In this document: piece by piece, positions 1 to 9,754 of the stretch
Position numbering within the stretch: position 1 is the first letter of the stretch
Layout of the letters: every line of letters starts with the position of its first letter
Assembly (NCBI RefSeq): GCF_900100925.1
Contig: NZ_FNKO01000002.1
Coordinates: 1,612,001 to 1,676,000 of the forward strand
Source: Actinopolyspora saharensis
GTDB taxonomy: Bacteria > Actinomycetota > Actinomycetes > Mycobacteriales > Pseudonocardiaceae
Reading direction: 5' to 3'
Length of the DNA: 64,000 bases
Notes under the pieces: model-generated
What the model saw: the letters and a program-made list of their open reading frames with translations, nothing else
Databases searched by the model: none
What the model was told of the DNA's origin: nothing
Translations under genes and position numbers: made by a program

Positions 1-2020
<2,020 letters not shown>

Positions 2021-2151
2021 CCCCACACACCCACGCAGCACGGGTCAGCACACAACGATGCCCGCCACCACACCCACCAGCCACCACACCGTTCCACAAC
2101 TGGACAGACAGACTGCCCAACACACGCGGGTGTAATTCCCCCACTGTGTTT

Positions 2152-2272
2152 GGGTCGGTGGCCACAGCGGAGGGGACACGCCCGGAACCCATCCCGAACC
2201 CGGAAGCTAAGCCCTCCAGCGCCTAAGGTACTGCACCCCCACGGGTGTGGGAGACTCGGACACCGCCGACCC
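2152..2272 (+). rRNA. 5S ribosomal RNA
   Basis: A 5S rRNA follows the 23S gene after a spacer of about 130 bases. The core (agcggaggggacacgcccgg, then cccgaacccggaagctaag) is intact, and the two ends pair to form helix I (gtcggtgg with ccgccgac). Ends are set from that helix and could move by a few bases. No tRNA lies between 23S and 5S. Confidence 0.95.
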
Positions 2273-2286
2273 AACCCCCCACCACT

Positions 2287-2318
2287 GTGCCCGGCCCCCC
2301 AACGCGGGGGCCGGGCAC
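2287..2318 (+). terminator. rRNA operon terminator hairpin
   Basis: A very strong inverted repeat (gtgcccggccccc paired with gggggccgggcac, loop of about 5 bases) directly follows the 5S gene, with only a short T-poor tail. Position and strength fit the end of the rrn transcript. Confidence 0.8.
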
Positions 2319-2573
2319 TTTACATACCACACCCCCCGGGGCCCCGCGCAGCAGTGCACTGATCACCCGACGGTGGCACGACCATCCCCCGAAAACGCAC
2401 CACGACCATTCCGGGGTGTATGTTCCCGAGTCGCGGTTCGCCGTGATCCGCGACGCGTGTCGGGAGGCGCGCTCGGGGAGCGAAGGGTCCGGAGTCCGTC
2501 CCCGGTGGAGCTCGCTTCCGACCCCCGCTGGGTACGATGTCCCGCGTTTCGGTACGACACGGATCGGTGCGTG

Positions 2574-3536
2574 ATGATCGAACAGCATGTGGAACACGGG
2601 GTCGATGAGCCCCGTTTCCCGTTGCCGCGCGGGATTCTCCGGGCGAGTGCCCCGACCGGGCCGATAACGGGAACTGCCGTCCTGCTGCTGTGTTTCCTGA
2701 TTGGACAGTTGGGCAGTGCTTTCGCGCTCCTCGCGGTGCTGCTCGGCTCGGGCGAGGGATTCCGGGGCGGTTTCGTCCGGTTGGACCTGCCGGCCCAGCT
2801 CGCGCTGACCGGCGGCCTGCTGGTCGGGGTGCTGGCTCTCGGTGCCTGGTTGATCCTCAAGGAGCGCAGGCCCTTCTCCACAGTGGGCTTTCCACCGGTG
2901 CGGGGAGTGCTCCGGTCCCTGCTGCTCGGTGTGGTCGTGGCGCTGGCCGCGGTGACGCTGCTCGTGCTCCTCGGTGTGGTCACCGGCCGACTCGTTCTGG
3001 AACGGGACTCCTCCCACGCGCTGACAGCGGTGCTGGTGCTTCCGGCACTGCTGGGGTTCGTCGTGCAGGCGAGCAGCGAGGAGATCCTCGTGCGCGGATA
3101 CCTGCTTCAGGTCACCTGGCGGAAGTGGGGGCTGGGCGCGGCTGTCTGCGCGCAGGCGGTGGTGTTCGCCCTGCTGCACGGGCTCAACACGGGGTTCGGG
3201 CTGCTCCCGCTGGTCAACCTGCTGCTGATCTCGCTGGTGCTGGTTTTCTGGGCGTTGATCGAGGGCGGTCTGTGGGGAGTGTGCGCTTTTCACGCGGTGT
3301 GGAACTGGTGCCAGGGCAACCTCTACGGTGTCGAGGTCTCGGGCATGACGCTGACCACGACCCTGTTCCGGACGGAGTCGGCGCCGAACGGATCGACACT
3401 GCTCACCGGGGGTGACTTCGGGTTGGAGGGCGGTCTGCTCACCAGCCTGGTGCTCGCGTGCTGCCTGGTGGTCGTGGTGCGCCTCTTCCTGCGCCGCAGG
3501 CAGGCCGGAGTCCCTCGCTCCGGCTCGCTGGACTGA
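2574..3536 (+). CDS. CPBP-family intramembrane metalloprotease
   Basis: A 320-residue polytopic membrane protein. The three CPBP (CAAX protease/bacteriocin-processing) motifs occur in order: EEILVR (EExxxR), FALLHG (FxxxH) and HAVWN (HxxxN), which together form the metal-dependent active site inside the membrane. The family cleaves or binds membrane-proximal peptides; the substrate here is unknown. The ATG at 2574 was chosen because it starts just before the conserved body; a GTG at 2571 is equally possible, and the open frame upstream has rRNA-flank composition. No clear ribosome binding site is visible. The gene stands alone between the rrn operon and the fluoride channel pair. Confidence 0.85.
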   Translation: MIEQHVEHGVDEPRFPLPRGILRASAPTGPITGTAVLLLCFLIGQLGSAFALLAVLLGSGEGFRGGFVRLDLPAQLALTGGLLVGVLALGAWLILKERRPFSTVGFPPVRGVLRSLLLGVVVALAAVTLLVLLGVVTGRLVLERDSSHALTAVLVLPALLGFVVQASSEEILVRGYLLQVTWRKWGLGAAVCAQAVVFALLHGLNTGFGLLPLVNLLLISLVLVFWALIEGGLWGVCAFHAVWNWCQGNLYGVEVSGMTLTTTLFRTESAPNGSTLLTGGDFGLEGGLLTSLVLACCLVVVVRLFLRRRQAGVPRSGSLD

Positions 3537-3672
3537 TCGCCGCTGAAGTGGTGCGTTATCCTGGCCGCGGTTCGTGCGTGACGGACTCCGGCGGTGGGGC
3601 TCGCCGGGAAAACCGCGAAGTCGTTCGCCAACGGTCCCTACCCGTACGAGAGATTCCGGGTGGGGAGGACTG

Positions 3673-4128
3673 TTGTTCGGCGTTGTTCGAGTTCGGGCGC
3701 GGCGGCCCTTCCCGTGGGCGGTGGTTCTCGCCGTGGCCCTGGGCGGTGCGCTGGGGTCCGTGGCCCGCTACGGCGTGTCGCTGTGGATCGGGCGAGGTGG
3801 TGCTGGATTCCCCTGGGGCACCCTCGCGGTCAACGTGGTGGGCTGTCTGATCATCGGGGCGGTCACGGTGCTGCTCGAGGAGTTCGGCAACCCGCACCGG
3901 CTGGTGCGCCCGTTCGTGGGGGTCGGCGTGCTGGGCGGTTTCACCACGTTTTCCACCTACGTCGCCGACGTGGGTGATCTGCTGGCCGCGCAGCGTCCCG
4001 TTCAGGCGACGGTCTACCTCTTCGGCACCGTCGCGCTCGGTGTGGTGTCCGTGGTGTGCGGAGCGGTCTCGGTCCGGGCGCTGGCGGGTCGGGCGGCCTC
4101 GAGGGCGCGAGGGGGCGAACGGTCTTGA
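3673..4128 (+). CDS. crcB: Fluoride channel FluC/CrcB, first subunit
   Basis: A four-helix membrane protein of about 151 residues from the Fluc family, which exports fluoride passively as dual-topology dimers. Signature segments are GALGSVARYG near the N terminus, the pore asparagine in GTLAVNVVG, and the phenylalanine-box/sodium-site region GGFTTFSTY. The TTG at 3673 is preferred because a GGGGAGG sits just upstream (3662-3668); an earlier ATG at 3574 would add an unlikely Arg/Pro-rich tail. It overlaps the second channel gene by four bases, so the two are probably translationally coupled. Actinobacteria often encode Fluc as such a pair that forms heterodimers. Confidence 0.88.
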   Translation: MFGVVRVRARRPFPWAVVLAVALGGALGSVARYGVSLWIGRGGAGFPWGTLAVNVVGCLIIGAVTVLLEEFGNPHRLVRPFVGVGVLGGFTTFSTYVADVGDLLAAQRPVQATVYLFGTVALGVVSVVCGAVSVRALAGRAASRARGGERS

Positions 4129-4505
4129 CGCCGCTGCTGGTCGCGCTGGGGGGAGCGTGCGGGGCGCTGTCCCGTTACGGGATCGACAGCGCGGTGCGCC
4201 GCTTCGGTCGGGGCGCCTTCCCGTGGGCCACGCTGGTGGTCAACCTCCTCGGCTCCTTCCTGATCGCCCTGGTGACTGGGTGGGCCGCCTTCGGTGGGAA
4301 CGCTCCCTCCTGGGTGCGCACGCTGCTGGTCGCGGGGCTGTGCGGGGCGTTGACCACCTTCAGCACTTTCGGAGTGGACACGGTCCGGCTCTACGTGCGG
4401 GGAGCGCGCTTCTCGGCGGTGTTGAACGTGCTGGTCACGGTGCTGGGGGGACTTCTGGCCGCAGGTGTCGGGCTCGGTGCGGCCCTCCTGTCCCGGGGAT
4501 GGTAA
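4125..4505 (+). CDS. crcB: Fluoride channel FluC/CrcB, second subunit
   Basis: A 126-residue paralogue of the preceding gene with the same landmarks: GACGALSRYG, the asparagine in ATLVVNLLGS, and GALTTFSTF. Its TTG start overlaps the stop of the first copy (TTGA), with a purine-rich GAGGGGG about eight bases upstream. Its divergence from the first copy supports an obligate antiparallel heterodimer, as known for other two-gene Fluc loci. No fluoride riboswitch is evident upstream of either gene. Confidence 0.88.
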   Translation: MTPLLVALGGACGALSRYGIDSAVRRFGRGAFPWATLVVNLLGSFLIALVTGWAAFGGNAPSWVRTLLVAGLCGALTTFSTFGVDTVRLYVRGARFSAVLNVLVTVLGGLLAAGVGLGAALLSRGW

Positions 4506-4722
4506 GGATTTCCCGTCCGTGATTCGGCCGTCGTCCCGGCCGGAAACGGAAACCCCGCAGACTTCGACTGCTCCGTTTCGGGGAGTGCTTTGCGACTTTC
4601 TGGGTGTCCTTGACAGGATGAATGCCGCTCGATCGTGAAAGTCGTTCAATACGCGGTGCGTGCGGAGCGTGTCCGCCACAGGCGATCGGAGCCGGTCGTA
4701 CCCTTCGAGAAAGGTAAACTCG

Positions 4723-5706
4723 TTGCAAACCGCCGTGAATTCCACGACACATCTCGCCGAGGCTTCCGCCGCGGGTGTGGCCGACCCAGTGGTGAACTGG
4801 TTCACCGAGAACTCGGGCGCCTTCGTGTCCGGAATCATCAACATTCTCATCATCCTGCTCGTCGCCCTGGTGTTCCGCGCCGTGACCGGTCGGGTGATCA
4901 CCCACGGCGTCCGGCGGATGGTGAGCTCGCACCAGCGGATCAACCAGGCCACGTCGAAGGCGGGGAATCTGGTGACCCGCCAGTCGAACAGTTCCGAGAA
5001 CGCGGGCCAGCGCCAGCAGCAGCGCGCGCAGACCATCGGTTCGGTGCTGCGCAGCGTGGCCTCCTCGGTCATCTTCGGTGTCGCCTTCGTGATGATCCTC
5101 GGCGAGTTCGGGATCAACCTCGGTCCGATCCTGGCCAGCGCCGGTGTGCTCGGGTTGGCGATCGGTTTCGGCGCGCAGAGCCTGGTCCAGGATTTCCTGG
5201 CCGGCATCTTCATGATGATCGAGGACCAGTACGGCGTGGGGGACGTGGTCGACACCGGTGACGCGGTCGGAACCGTGGAATCGGTCACGCTGCGGATCAC
5301 GAAGATCCGCGATCTCAACGGCGGGCTGTGGTACGTCCGCAACGGCGAGATCATGCGCGTGTGCAACATGAACCAGGACTGGGCGAACGCGGTCGTGGAG
5401 ATTCCGCTGGATTACAGCGTCGACATCGCCCACGCCGAACGCGTGATCGAATCGGCCATCGACGATTTCGCGGCCGAGGACGAGTTCAAGTCCAAGATTC
5501 TGGAAAAGCCCGATCTGAGCGGAGTGATCGGCATCGGGAACGGTTCGGTGACCGTGCGCATCATCGTCAAGGTCAAGCCGGGCGAGCAGTGGGCGCTGGG
5601 ACGTGCGCTGCGTGGCCGGCTCAAGAGCCGCTTCGACGCCGAAGGGGTGCGGGTCGCCTACCCGCTGCTGCCCGGTAACGGGGCAGGCGCGGCCAAGCAG
5701 GGCTGA
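4723..5706 (+). CDS. Small-conductance mechanosensitive channel (MscS family)
   Basis: About 327 residues. An N-terminal helix near residues 35-55 precedes a Gln/Ser-rich cytoplasmic loop. The pore region follows: the helix SVIFGVAFVMIL and the glycine/alanine-rich TM3 segment ASAGVLGLAIGFGAQSLVQDF, which is diagnostic of MscS. The beta domain (VGDVVDTGDAVGTVESVTLRI) and the alpha/beta cytoplasmic cage come next. The family releases osmolytes on hypo-osmotic shock. The TTG at 4723 has GAGAAAGG nine bases upstream; a GTG at 4735 is an alternative. It ends facing the 5785 gene across a shared terminator. Confidence 0.9.
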   Translation: MQTAVNSTTHLAEASAAGVADPVVNWFTENSGAFVSGIINILIILLVALVFRAVTGRVITHGVRRMVSSHQRINQATSKAGNLVTRQSNSSENAGQRQQQRAQTIGSVLRSVASSVIFGVAFVMILGEFGINLGPILASAGVLGLAIGFGAQSLVQDFLAGIFMMIEDQYGVGDVVDTGDAVGTVESVTLRITKIRDLNGGLWYVRNGEIMRVCNMNQDWANAVVEIPLDYSVDIAHAERVIESAIDDFAAEDEFKSKILEKPDLSGVIGIGNGSVTVRIIVKVKPGEQWALGRALRGRLKSRFDAEGVRVAYPLLPGNGAGAAKQG

Positions 5707-5724
5707 TTCGGCTCCGGACGTCTC

Positions 5725-5764
5725 CTCCCCGGCCCGACCGTCCTCGGACGGCCGGGCCGGGGAG
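5725..5764. terminator. Bidirectional terminator between convergent genes
   Basis: A long GC-rich inverted repeat (ctccccggcccg / cgggccggggag with an inner ccgtc/gacgg stem) fills the 78-base gap between the converging mechanosensitive channel gene and the membrane-protein gene. It could serve both transcripts. Confidence 0.75.
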
Positions 5765-5784
5765 CCGTGGTCCGCGCACCGGGG

Positions 5785-6201
5785 TCAGCTCCGGTCGCGG
5801 GTCCTGTTGATCCGCAGGATGCCCACCGCGATCAGCCCGAGCAGAGCTCCCCAGATGATGTTGCTCAGCACGATGCTGACCATGTTCCCCGCGGGCATCG
5901 AGACCTGGCCCAGCCCGGCGAGGCTCCACACCACGCGGTTGAGGACCACCGCGAGAACTCCGTAACCACCTCCGATGATCACCAGCGTGAGCAGCGGATG
6001 CGGGACGTGGCGGACCACCACGGTCGCCACCCAGAACACCGCTATCAGCGCCGCCACCACCAACGGGGTCCACGGCCTGCCGAGCGTCGTGTAGACCCCG
6101 AGCATGCCCAGCGCGGGTTGGACGAGTCCCACCACGGCGAGCACGACGATGGTGAGCCAGTGCAGCTGCCCGAAGGTCGACCCGCTGTTCGGACCGGTCA
6201 T
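5785..6201 (-). CDS. Small integral membrane protein, function unknown
   Basis: About 138 residues with four probable membrane helices (LTIVVLAVVGLVQPALGML, a segment with PLVVAALIAVFWVATVVV, PLLTLVIIGGGYGVLAVVL, and a C-terminal IVLSNIIWGALLGLIAVGIL). It ends in a short basic tail. The ATG at 6201 overlaps the stop of the LapA-like gene (TGATG), indicating one operon. I recognise no catalytic motif. It could be an accessory subunit or simply a conserved actinobacterial membrane protein. Confidence 0.7.
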   Translation of the reverse strand: MTGPNSGSTFGQLHWLTIVVLAVVGLVQPALGMLGVYTTLGRPWTPLVVAALIAVFWVATVVVRHVPHPLLTLVIIGGGYGVLAVVLNRVVWSLAGLGQVSMPAGNMVSIVLSNIIWGALLGLIAVGILRINRTRDRS

Positions 6202-6581
6202 CACGACACCTTTCCGCGTTTCTTGCGCTTGCCGCTCCTGCGCAGTTGCATGATCCGGGCGGCTCCCACCAGCGCGACGAGCAGTCCGCCGATGGCCGCC
6301 GCGAACAGCAGGGCCACTCCGAGGGGCAGCTCTCCGCGCACCCCGAGGAAGGTGACCGTCACGGCCTGCAGGTTCTGCAGGATGAAGATCAGCAGGATTA
6401 TGAGGGCGATCGTCGCGACGACGACGGCGGCCCAGGTTCCCGCGGTCCGGGTGTGGCTCTGCCCCTTCCGCGCTTCCTCGCCCCCGCGGACACTGCCTTC
6501 CCCGTTGCCCGGCGGACGCACTTCCGGCTCGTGCTGCCCGTTCTCCCCGTCGTCGGACCATCCTGGTGCTTTTTCGGACAT
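6201..6581 (-). CDS. LapA-domain (DUF1049-like) membrane protein
   Basis: About 126 residues: a charged cytoplasmic N-terminal stretch, then two membrane helices (WAAVVVATIALIILLIFIL and GVALLFAAAIGGLLVALVG). The motif NLQAVTVTFLGVRGELPLG between them is typical of LapA/YciS-type proteins, and a very basic tail (RRSGKRKKRGK) follows. In enterobacteria this domain is linked to lipopolysaccharide assembly; that role cannot apply directly in a Gram-positive, so the function is unknown. The ATG at 6581 fits the family length; a GTG at 6608 would add nine residues. First gene of a two-gene operon. Confidence 0.75.
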   Translation of the reverse strand: MSEKAPGWSDDGENGQHEPEVRPPGNGEGSVRGGEEARKGQSHTRTAGTWAAVVVATIALIILLIFILQNLQAVTVTFLGVRGELPLGVALLFAAAIGGLLVALVGAARIMQLRRSGKRKKRGKVS

Positions 6582-6846
6582 GTGCCCATTGTGACCGGTC
6601 GGTTTCACCGAACGTGCAGCGATCCTCGCTCCGCGTGTTCATGGGGGTTCGTGCGGCCGGAGGAAGGAGTTCCGGTGGTCGTCGTGCTTGGATGTGGGCA
6701 TGGGGCCCACGGAATCGGTGCCGGTGGAGCGGGAACGTCTGATCGAGCCCCGGCGGTTTCCGTCCGGTCGGGTTCGTGGCGCCGTGTGGTGCTGTTCGCG
6801 CGGTGCGTGAGCGCCAGGGGTGTCGAAGCTCGCAGTTGAGTCCGCA

Positions 6847-6894
6847 TTCCAGGAATCGCGTTTACATTCTGGGAAACCCCTGTTAGGAACGTTC
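6847..6894. promoter_or_regulatory. Three phased palindromes upstream of the BASS transporter gene
   Basis: TTCCAGGAA (6847-6855), TTCTGGGAA (6867-6875) and GAACGTTC (6887-6894) lie 20 bases apart, roughly two helical turns, in the leader region before the 6963 start. The arrangement suggests cooperative binding of a dimeric regulator. No such regulator is encoded next to it. The rest of the 6582-6962 gap holds nothing I recognise. Confidence 0.45.
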
Positions 6895-6962
6895 GAGTAC
6901 GACCGGAAGCGCCCCGGTGCGTCTTCTTCCCGGGGCGACTCGTTCGAGGAGGTTTCGACCGC

Positions 6963-7931
6963 ATGGGCGCGTTACGTCGAGCCGCGGATCTCATCGGCCG
7001 CTGGTTCGCGCTGCTGGTGCTGCTGGGCGGACTCGCGGGCCTGTTGTTCCCGACGGCGACGGGCGCGCTTTCCCCTGCCATCACTCCCCTGCTCGGGGTG
7101 ATCATGTTCGGCATGGGATTGACCCTGCGCACCGCCGATTTCGCGCTGGTGCTGCGGCACCCGCAGGCGGTGCTGGCCGGACTGGCCGCCCAGTACGTGC
7201 TGATGCCGTTGCTGGGGTGGGGAATCGGAACCCTGTTCGGCTTCTCCGCCGCGCTGCTGGCGGGGATGGTGCTGGTCGGGGCGACACCGGGAGGCACGGC
7301 CTCCAATGTGGTCGTCTACCTCTCGCGGGGGCACGTGGCCCTGTCCGTGGCCATGACCTCGGTCTCCACTCTGCTGGCTCCGCTGCTCACCCCGCTGCTG
7401 GTGCTGTGGCTCGCCGGATCGGCCCTGCCCGTGGACGCGGTGGGGCTGTTCTCCAGCATCGTCAAGGTCGTGCTGGTTCCCGTGGTGCTCGGGATCGTGG
7501 TCCGCGCGTTGCTGACCCGCTGGGTCGAACGTGTGCTGCCGCTGCTGCCGCTGGTCTCGGTGACCGGGATCGTGGTCGTGGTGGCGGCCGTGGTCGGGGG
7601 CAACGCGAGCACGTTGACCTCGGTCGGCGCGCTGCTGCTGTTGGCCGTGGTGCTGCACAACGCCTGCGGCCTGCTGCTCGGCTACGGCGCGGCCAGGTTG
7701 GCCGGCGTGCCGGAACCGGGCAGGCGCGCGATCAGCGTGGAGGTGGGGATGCAGAACTCCGGCCTCGCGGCGAGCCTGGCCACCACGCACTTCACCCCGC
7801 TCGCCGCGCTGCCCGCGGCGCTGTTCTCGGTGTGGCACAACCTGTCCGGCGCGGTCGTGGCCTCGTTCTGGTCGCGGCGGCCAGCCGGGGAGCAGGACTC
7901 CACCGAGGCGGTCAGCTCCGCGCGGAGCTGA
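6963..7931 (+). CDS. Bile acid:sodium symporter (BASS) family transporter
   Basis: A 322-residue protein with about ten membrane helices. Family landmarks are the early LLGVIMFGMGLTL, the conserved VGATPGGTASNVV and the late SVEVGMQNSGLAASLA; both crossover motifs of the BASS fold are present. Members use a sodium gradient to import organic anions such as pantoate, keto acids or bile acids; the substrate cannot be told from sequence. GAGGAGG lies ten bases upstream of the ATG. Parts of this gene and of the DNA just after it recur as a scar at 9623-9705. Confidence 0.85.
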   Translation: MGALRRAADLIGRWFALLVLLGGLAGLLFPTATGALSPAITPLLGVIMFGMGLTLRTADFALVLRHPQAVLAGLAAQYVLMPLLGWGIGTLFGFSAALLAGMVLVGATPGGTASNVVVYLSRGHVALSVAMTSVSTLLAPLLTPLLVLWLAGSALPVDAVGLFSSIVKVVLVPVVLGIVVRALLTRWVERVLPLLPLVSVTGIVVVVAAVVGGNASTLTSVGALLLLAVVLHNACGLLLGYGAARLAGVPEPGRRAISVEVGMQNSGLAASLATTHFTPLAALPAALFSVWHNLSGAVVASFWSRRPAGEQDSTEAVSSARS

Positions 7932-8065
7932 CTCCCCCGCTGGACTCCAGCTCAGCGCTTCCGGGTGACGTGGCGCCGGATTTCTGGGTTTTTCGGGGGG
8001 CTTCCCGGACTCGAGCTCCCCTCGAGCGGGGAACTCTGGGGCGGAGCCGATCGAGGAGGAATCAC

Positions 8066-8953
8066 GTGATTCGCTTCGCCAAGCACGGGGCACCAGCAGG
8101 AATCTGCTCGAGTGCCGTTCTCGCCCCGCTGGCCCTGGCCGTGCTGATCACGGTCTCGGCCGTGTTCGGAGCCGGAGCCGCGCGTGCCGTGTCCGACGGG
8201 ACCGAAGTGCGCTCCCGAGCGGAGGCGCCGTGGAACAGCACCTTGATCATCAAGGGCGACGGGCCGTTGCAGGAGCGGGTGACCTGCGGCGGTGCGCTGG
8301 TTACCCCCCGCAGGGTCGTCACCGCCGCGCACTGCGTTTCCGGAATGCCGCTGGACGAGCTGAAGCGCCGGATCGAGGTCCACGTGGGAGCGCGGGAGCT
8401 CTCGGGAGATCCGGGAAGGACTGCCCAGCTGACCGGCGTGCGGGCGCATCCCCGGTACCGTCTCGTCCCCTCCCCGGAGAACCCTGATTCGGGGACCATG
8501 TCCAGCGCGACCCACGACATCGCGGTGCTCACCCTGGACCGCGCGGTGTGCGAGGTGCCCACCCTGCCCGTCGCGGACGAGGCGGCGCGGGTGAACGATC
8601 CCGCCGTTCTCTACGGGCACGGCTTGACCGGCCCTTCCTCCCGGGGTGACGTGCTCCGGCGCGGGACGTACCGGGTGCGCCCGACCGAGGAGTGCGCGGA
8701 GGCCACCCCGGCCGTGGTCGACGGGGAGTCGATGATGTGCGGACGCGGTTGGCAGGCCGAGGCCTGCTTGGGTGACAGCGGAGGGCCGCTGGTGGGGTAC
8801 CGGTCCGGCAGGCCCGAGCTGATCGGGGTGTTCAGCTTCGGCATGGAAACGGCGGGCGAGCCCTGCGGAACCGCGGGGCCCAACTTCTTCACCGAGGCCA
8901 ACGCGGTGCACGACTGGTTGGTGGAGCGGTTGGCTGATCCGGTGGAGGGCTGA
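8066..8953 (+). CDS. Secreted trypsin-like serine protease (S1 family)
   Basis: A 295-residue protein with an N-terminal signal segment (LAPLALAVLITVSAVFGAGAARA, residues 19-41) for export. The chymotrypsin triad is complete: His89 in TAAHC, Asp151 in HDIAVLTL and Ser238 in GDSGGP. A Cys pair flanks the His (C74/C90), and Cys162, Cys210, Cys225 and Cys234 offer further disulphides. The GTG at 8066 has GAGGAGGA five bases upstream, which fixes the start; the much longer open frame upstream is a shadow of the transporter gene. Likely an extracellular degradative protease. Confidence 0.9.
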   Translation: MIRFAKHGAPAGICSSAVLAPLALAVLITVSAVFGAGAARAVSDGTEVRSRAEAPWNSTLIIKGDGPLQERVTCGGALVTPRRVVTAAHCVSGMPLDELKRRIEVHVGARELSGDPGRTAQLTGVRAHPRYRLVPSPENPDSGTMSSATHDIAVLTLDRAVCEVPTLPVADEAARVNDPAVLYGHGLTGPSSRGDVLRRGTYRVRPTEECAEATPAVVDGESMMCGRGWQAEACLGDSGGPLVGYRSGRPELIGVFSFGMETAGEPCGTAGPNFFTEANAVHDWLVERLADPVEG

Positions 8954-9013
8954 CCATCGGCGCGGACTCCCGGGGAAACCGCGGATCGGGTTCTCCGGGA
9001 GCCCGGATTCGGG

Positions 9014-9622
9014 TCAGCCTCCGACACTCACGGCGTACAGGTACCAGGTGGCGTGCGGCGGCCACTGCTCCGTCCAGCGCCAGCGCCAGCGCCGCGATCG
9101 CCACGTCTGCCCCTCGCGGTGGTTGACCTGGCGGACCAGCTCTCGGCCGTCCCGCTCGACGGCTTTCAGGTGGCGCAGCGCCGGATTCCTGGGTGGTCCG
9201 GGCTGCATGACCGAGTGGCAGAACGTCACCTCCGGACGTTTCACCCTGGTGAGGTAGTCGGCGCCGTACAGTCCCTCGTCGCACAGTCAGGTGCGCAGCT
9301 GGGTGAAGTGCTTGCCGAAGTCCCGGTGGCGGCGTACCAGCCGCCGTGCGCGTTGATTCCGCCCGAGCCGTTCTCGTCCACGGGCAGGGAGCGGTCCTGC
9401 CGGTCGAACCTCCCGGAGCAGCGGGTGGCCTTGAACCAGTGCGCCACGCGGGAGAGGATGCCGCGTTCCAGCGCGAACGCGGTGATGGTGAAGGGCGCGG
9501 ACTCGCCGTGCCGACTGTTGCCCGCGCCCGCCCGCAGCACGTACTCGCCCTCGGTGGAGAGGTCGGAGAAGTGGAGCGTCCAGGGGTGTCGGCTTCCCCG
9601 ATCGTGGACTGGTCCGACGTGC
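9014..9622 (-). pseudogene. Broken glycoside hydrolase (GH9-like) fragment
   Basis: Read on the minus strand from about 9620, the peptide begins with an Ig-like segment (FSDLSTEGEYVLRAG) like the N-terminal domain of family-9 cellulases. It continues with a catalytic-type segment (NAHGGWYAATG, then after a one-base shift DFGKHFTQL). An in-frame stop follows DFGKHFTQLRT, and the remainder reads LYGADYLTRVKRPEVTF in line with GH9 'GADYLVR' segments. The 5' end is cut exactly where the 83-bp scar begins, and the 3' end is only about 75 codons beyond the stop. So there is a truncation, a frameshift and a nonsense codon. The family assignment rests on eye-matched motifs. Confidence 0.6.
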
Positions 9623-9705
9623 GGTGGCGGCCGTGGTCGGGGGCAACGCGAGCACGTTGACCTCGGTCGGCTCCAGCTCAGCGCTTCCGGGTGACGTGGC
9701 GCCGG
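9623..9705 (+). repeat. Composite 83-bp copy of transporter gene and its 3' flank
   Basis: Bases 9623-9670 are identical to 7580-7627 (inside the BASS gene). The next bases, 9671-9705, are identical to 7945-7979 (just after that gene's stop), so 317 bases are missing between the two blocks. This is a deletion-joined duplicate of sequence lying 2 kb upstream in the same orientation. It abuts the truncated 5' end of the broken glycoside hydrolase. Confidence 0.85.
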
Positions 9706-9754
9706 GTCGCGGGGTGCCGCGGGAACTCGGCCCCGGGCTCCGCCCGCGCGGGGA

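Noticed and set aside
2247..2573. Long upstream extension of the CPBP protease frame into the 5S rRNA
   Set aside because: It would start inside the 5S gene and read through its terminator; composition is Pro/Arg-rich and the conserved protein begins at 2574.
2223..3293. 356-residue minus-strand frame opposite the CPBP protease
   Set aside because: Gln/Arg/His-rich mirror of a GC-rich gene; no motif and it covers rRNA and the terminator.
4506..4722. Fluoride riboswitch or small RNA near the FluC genes
   Set aside because: No fluoride-aptamer consensus or pseudoknot pattern could be found upstream of 3673 or in this gap.
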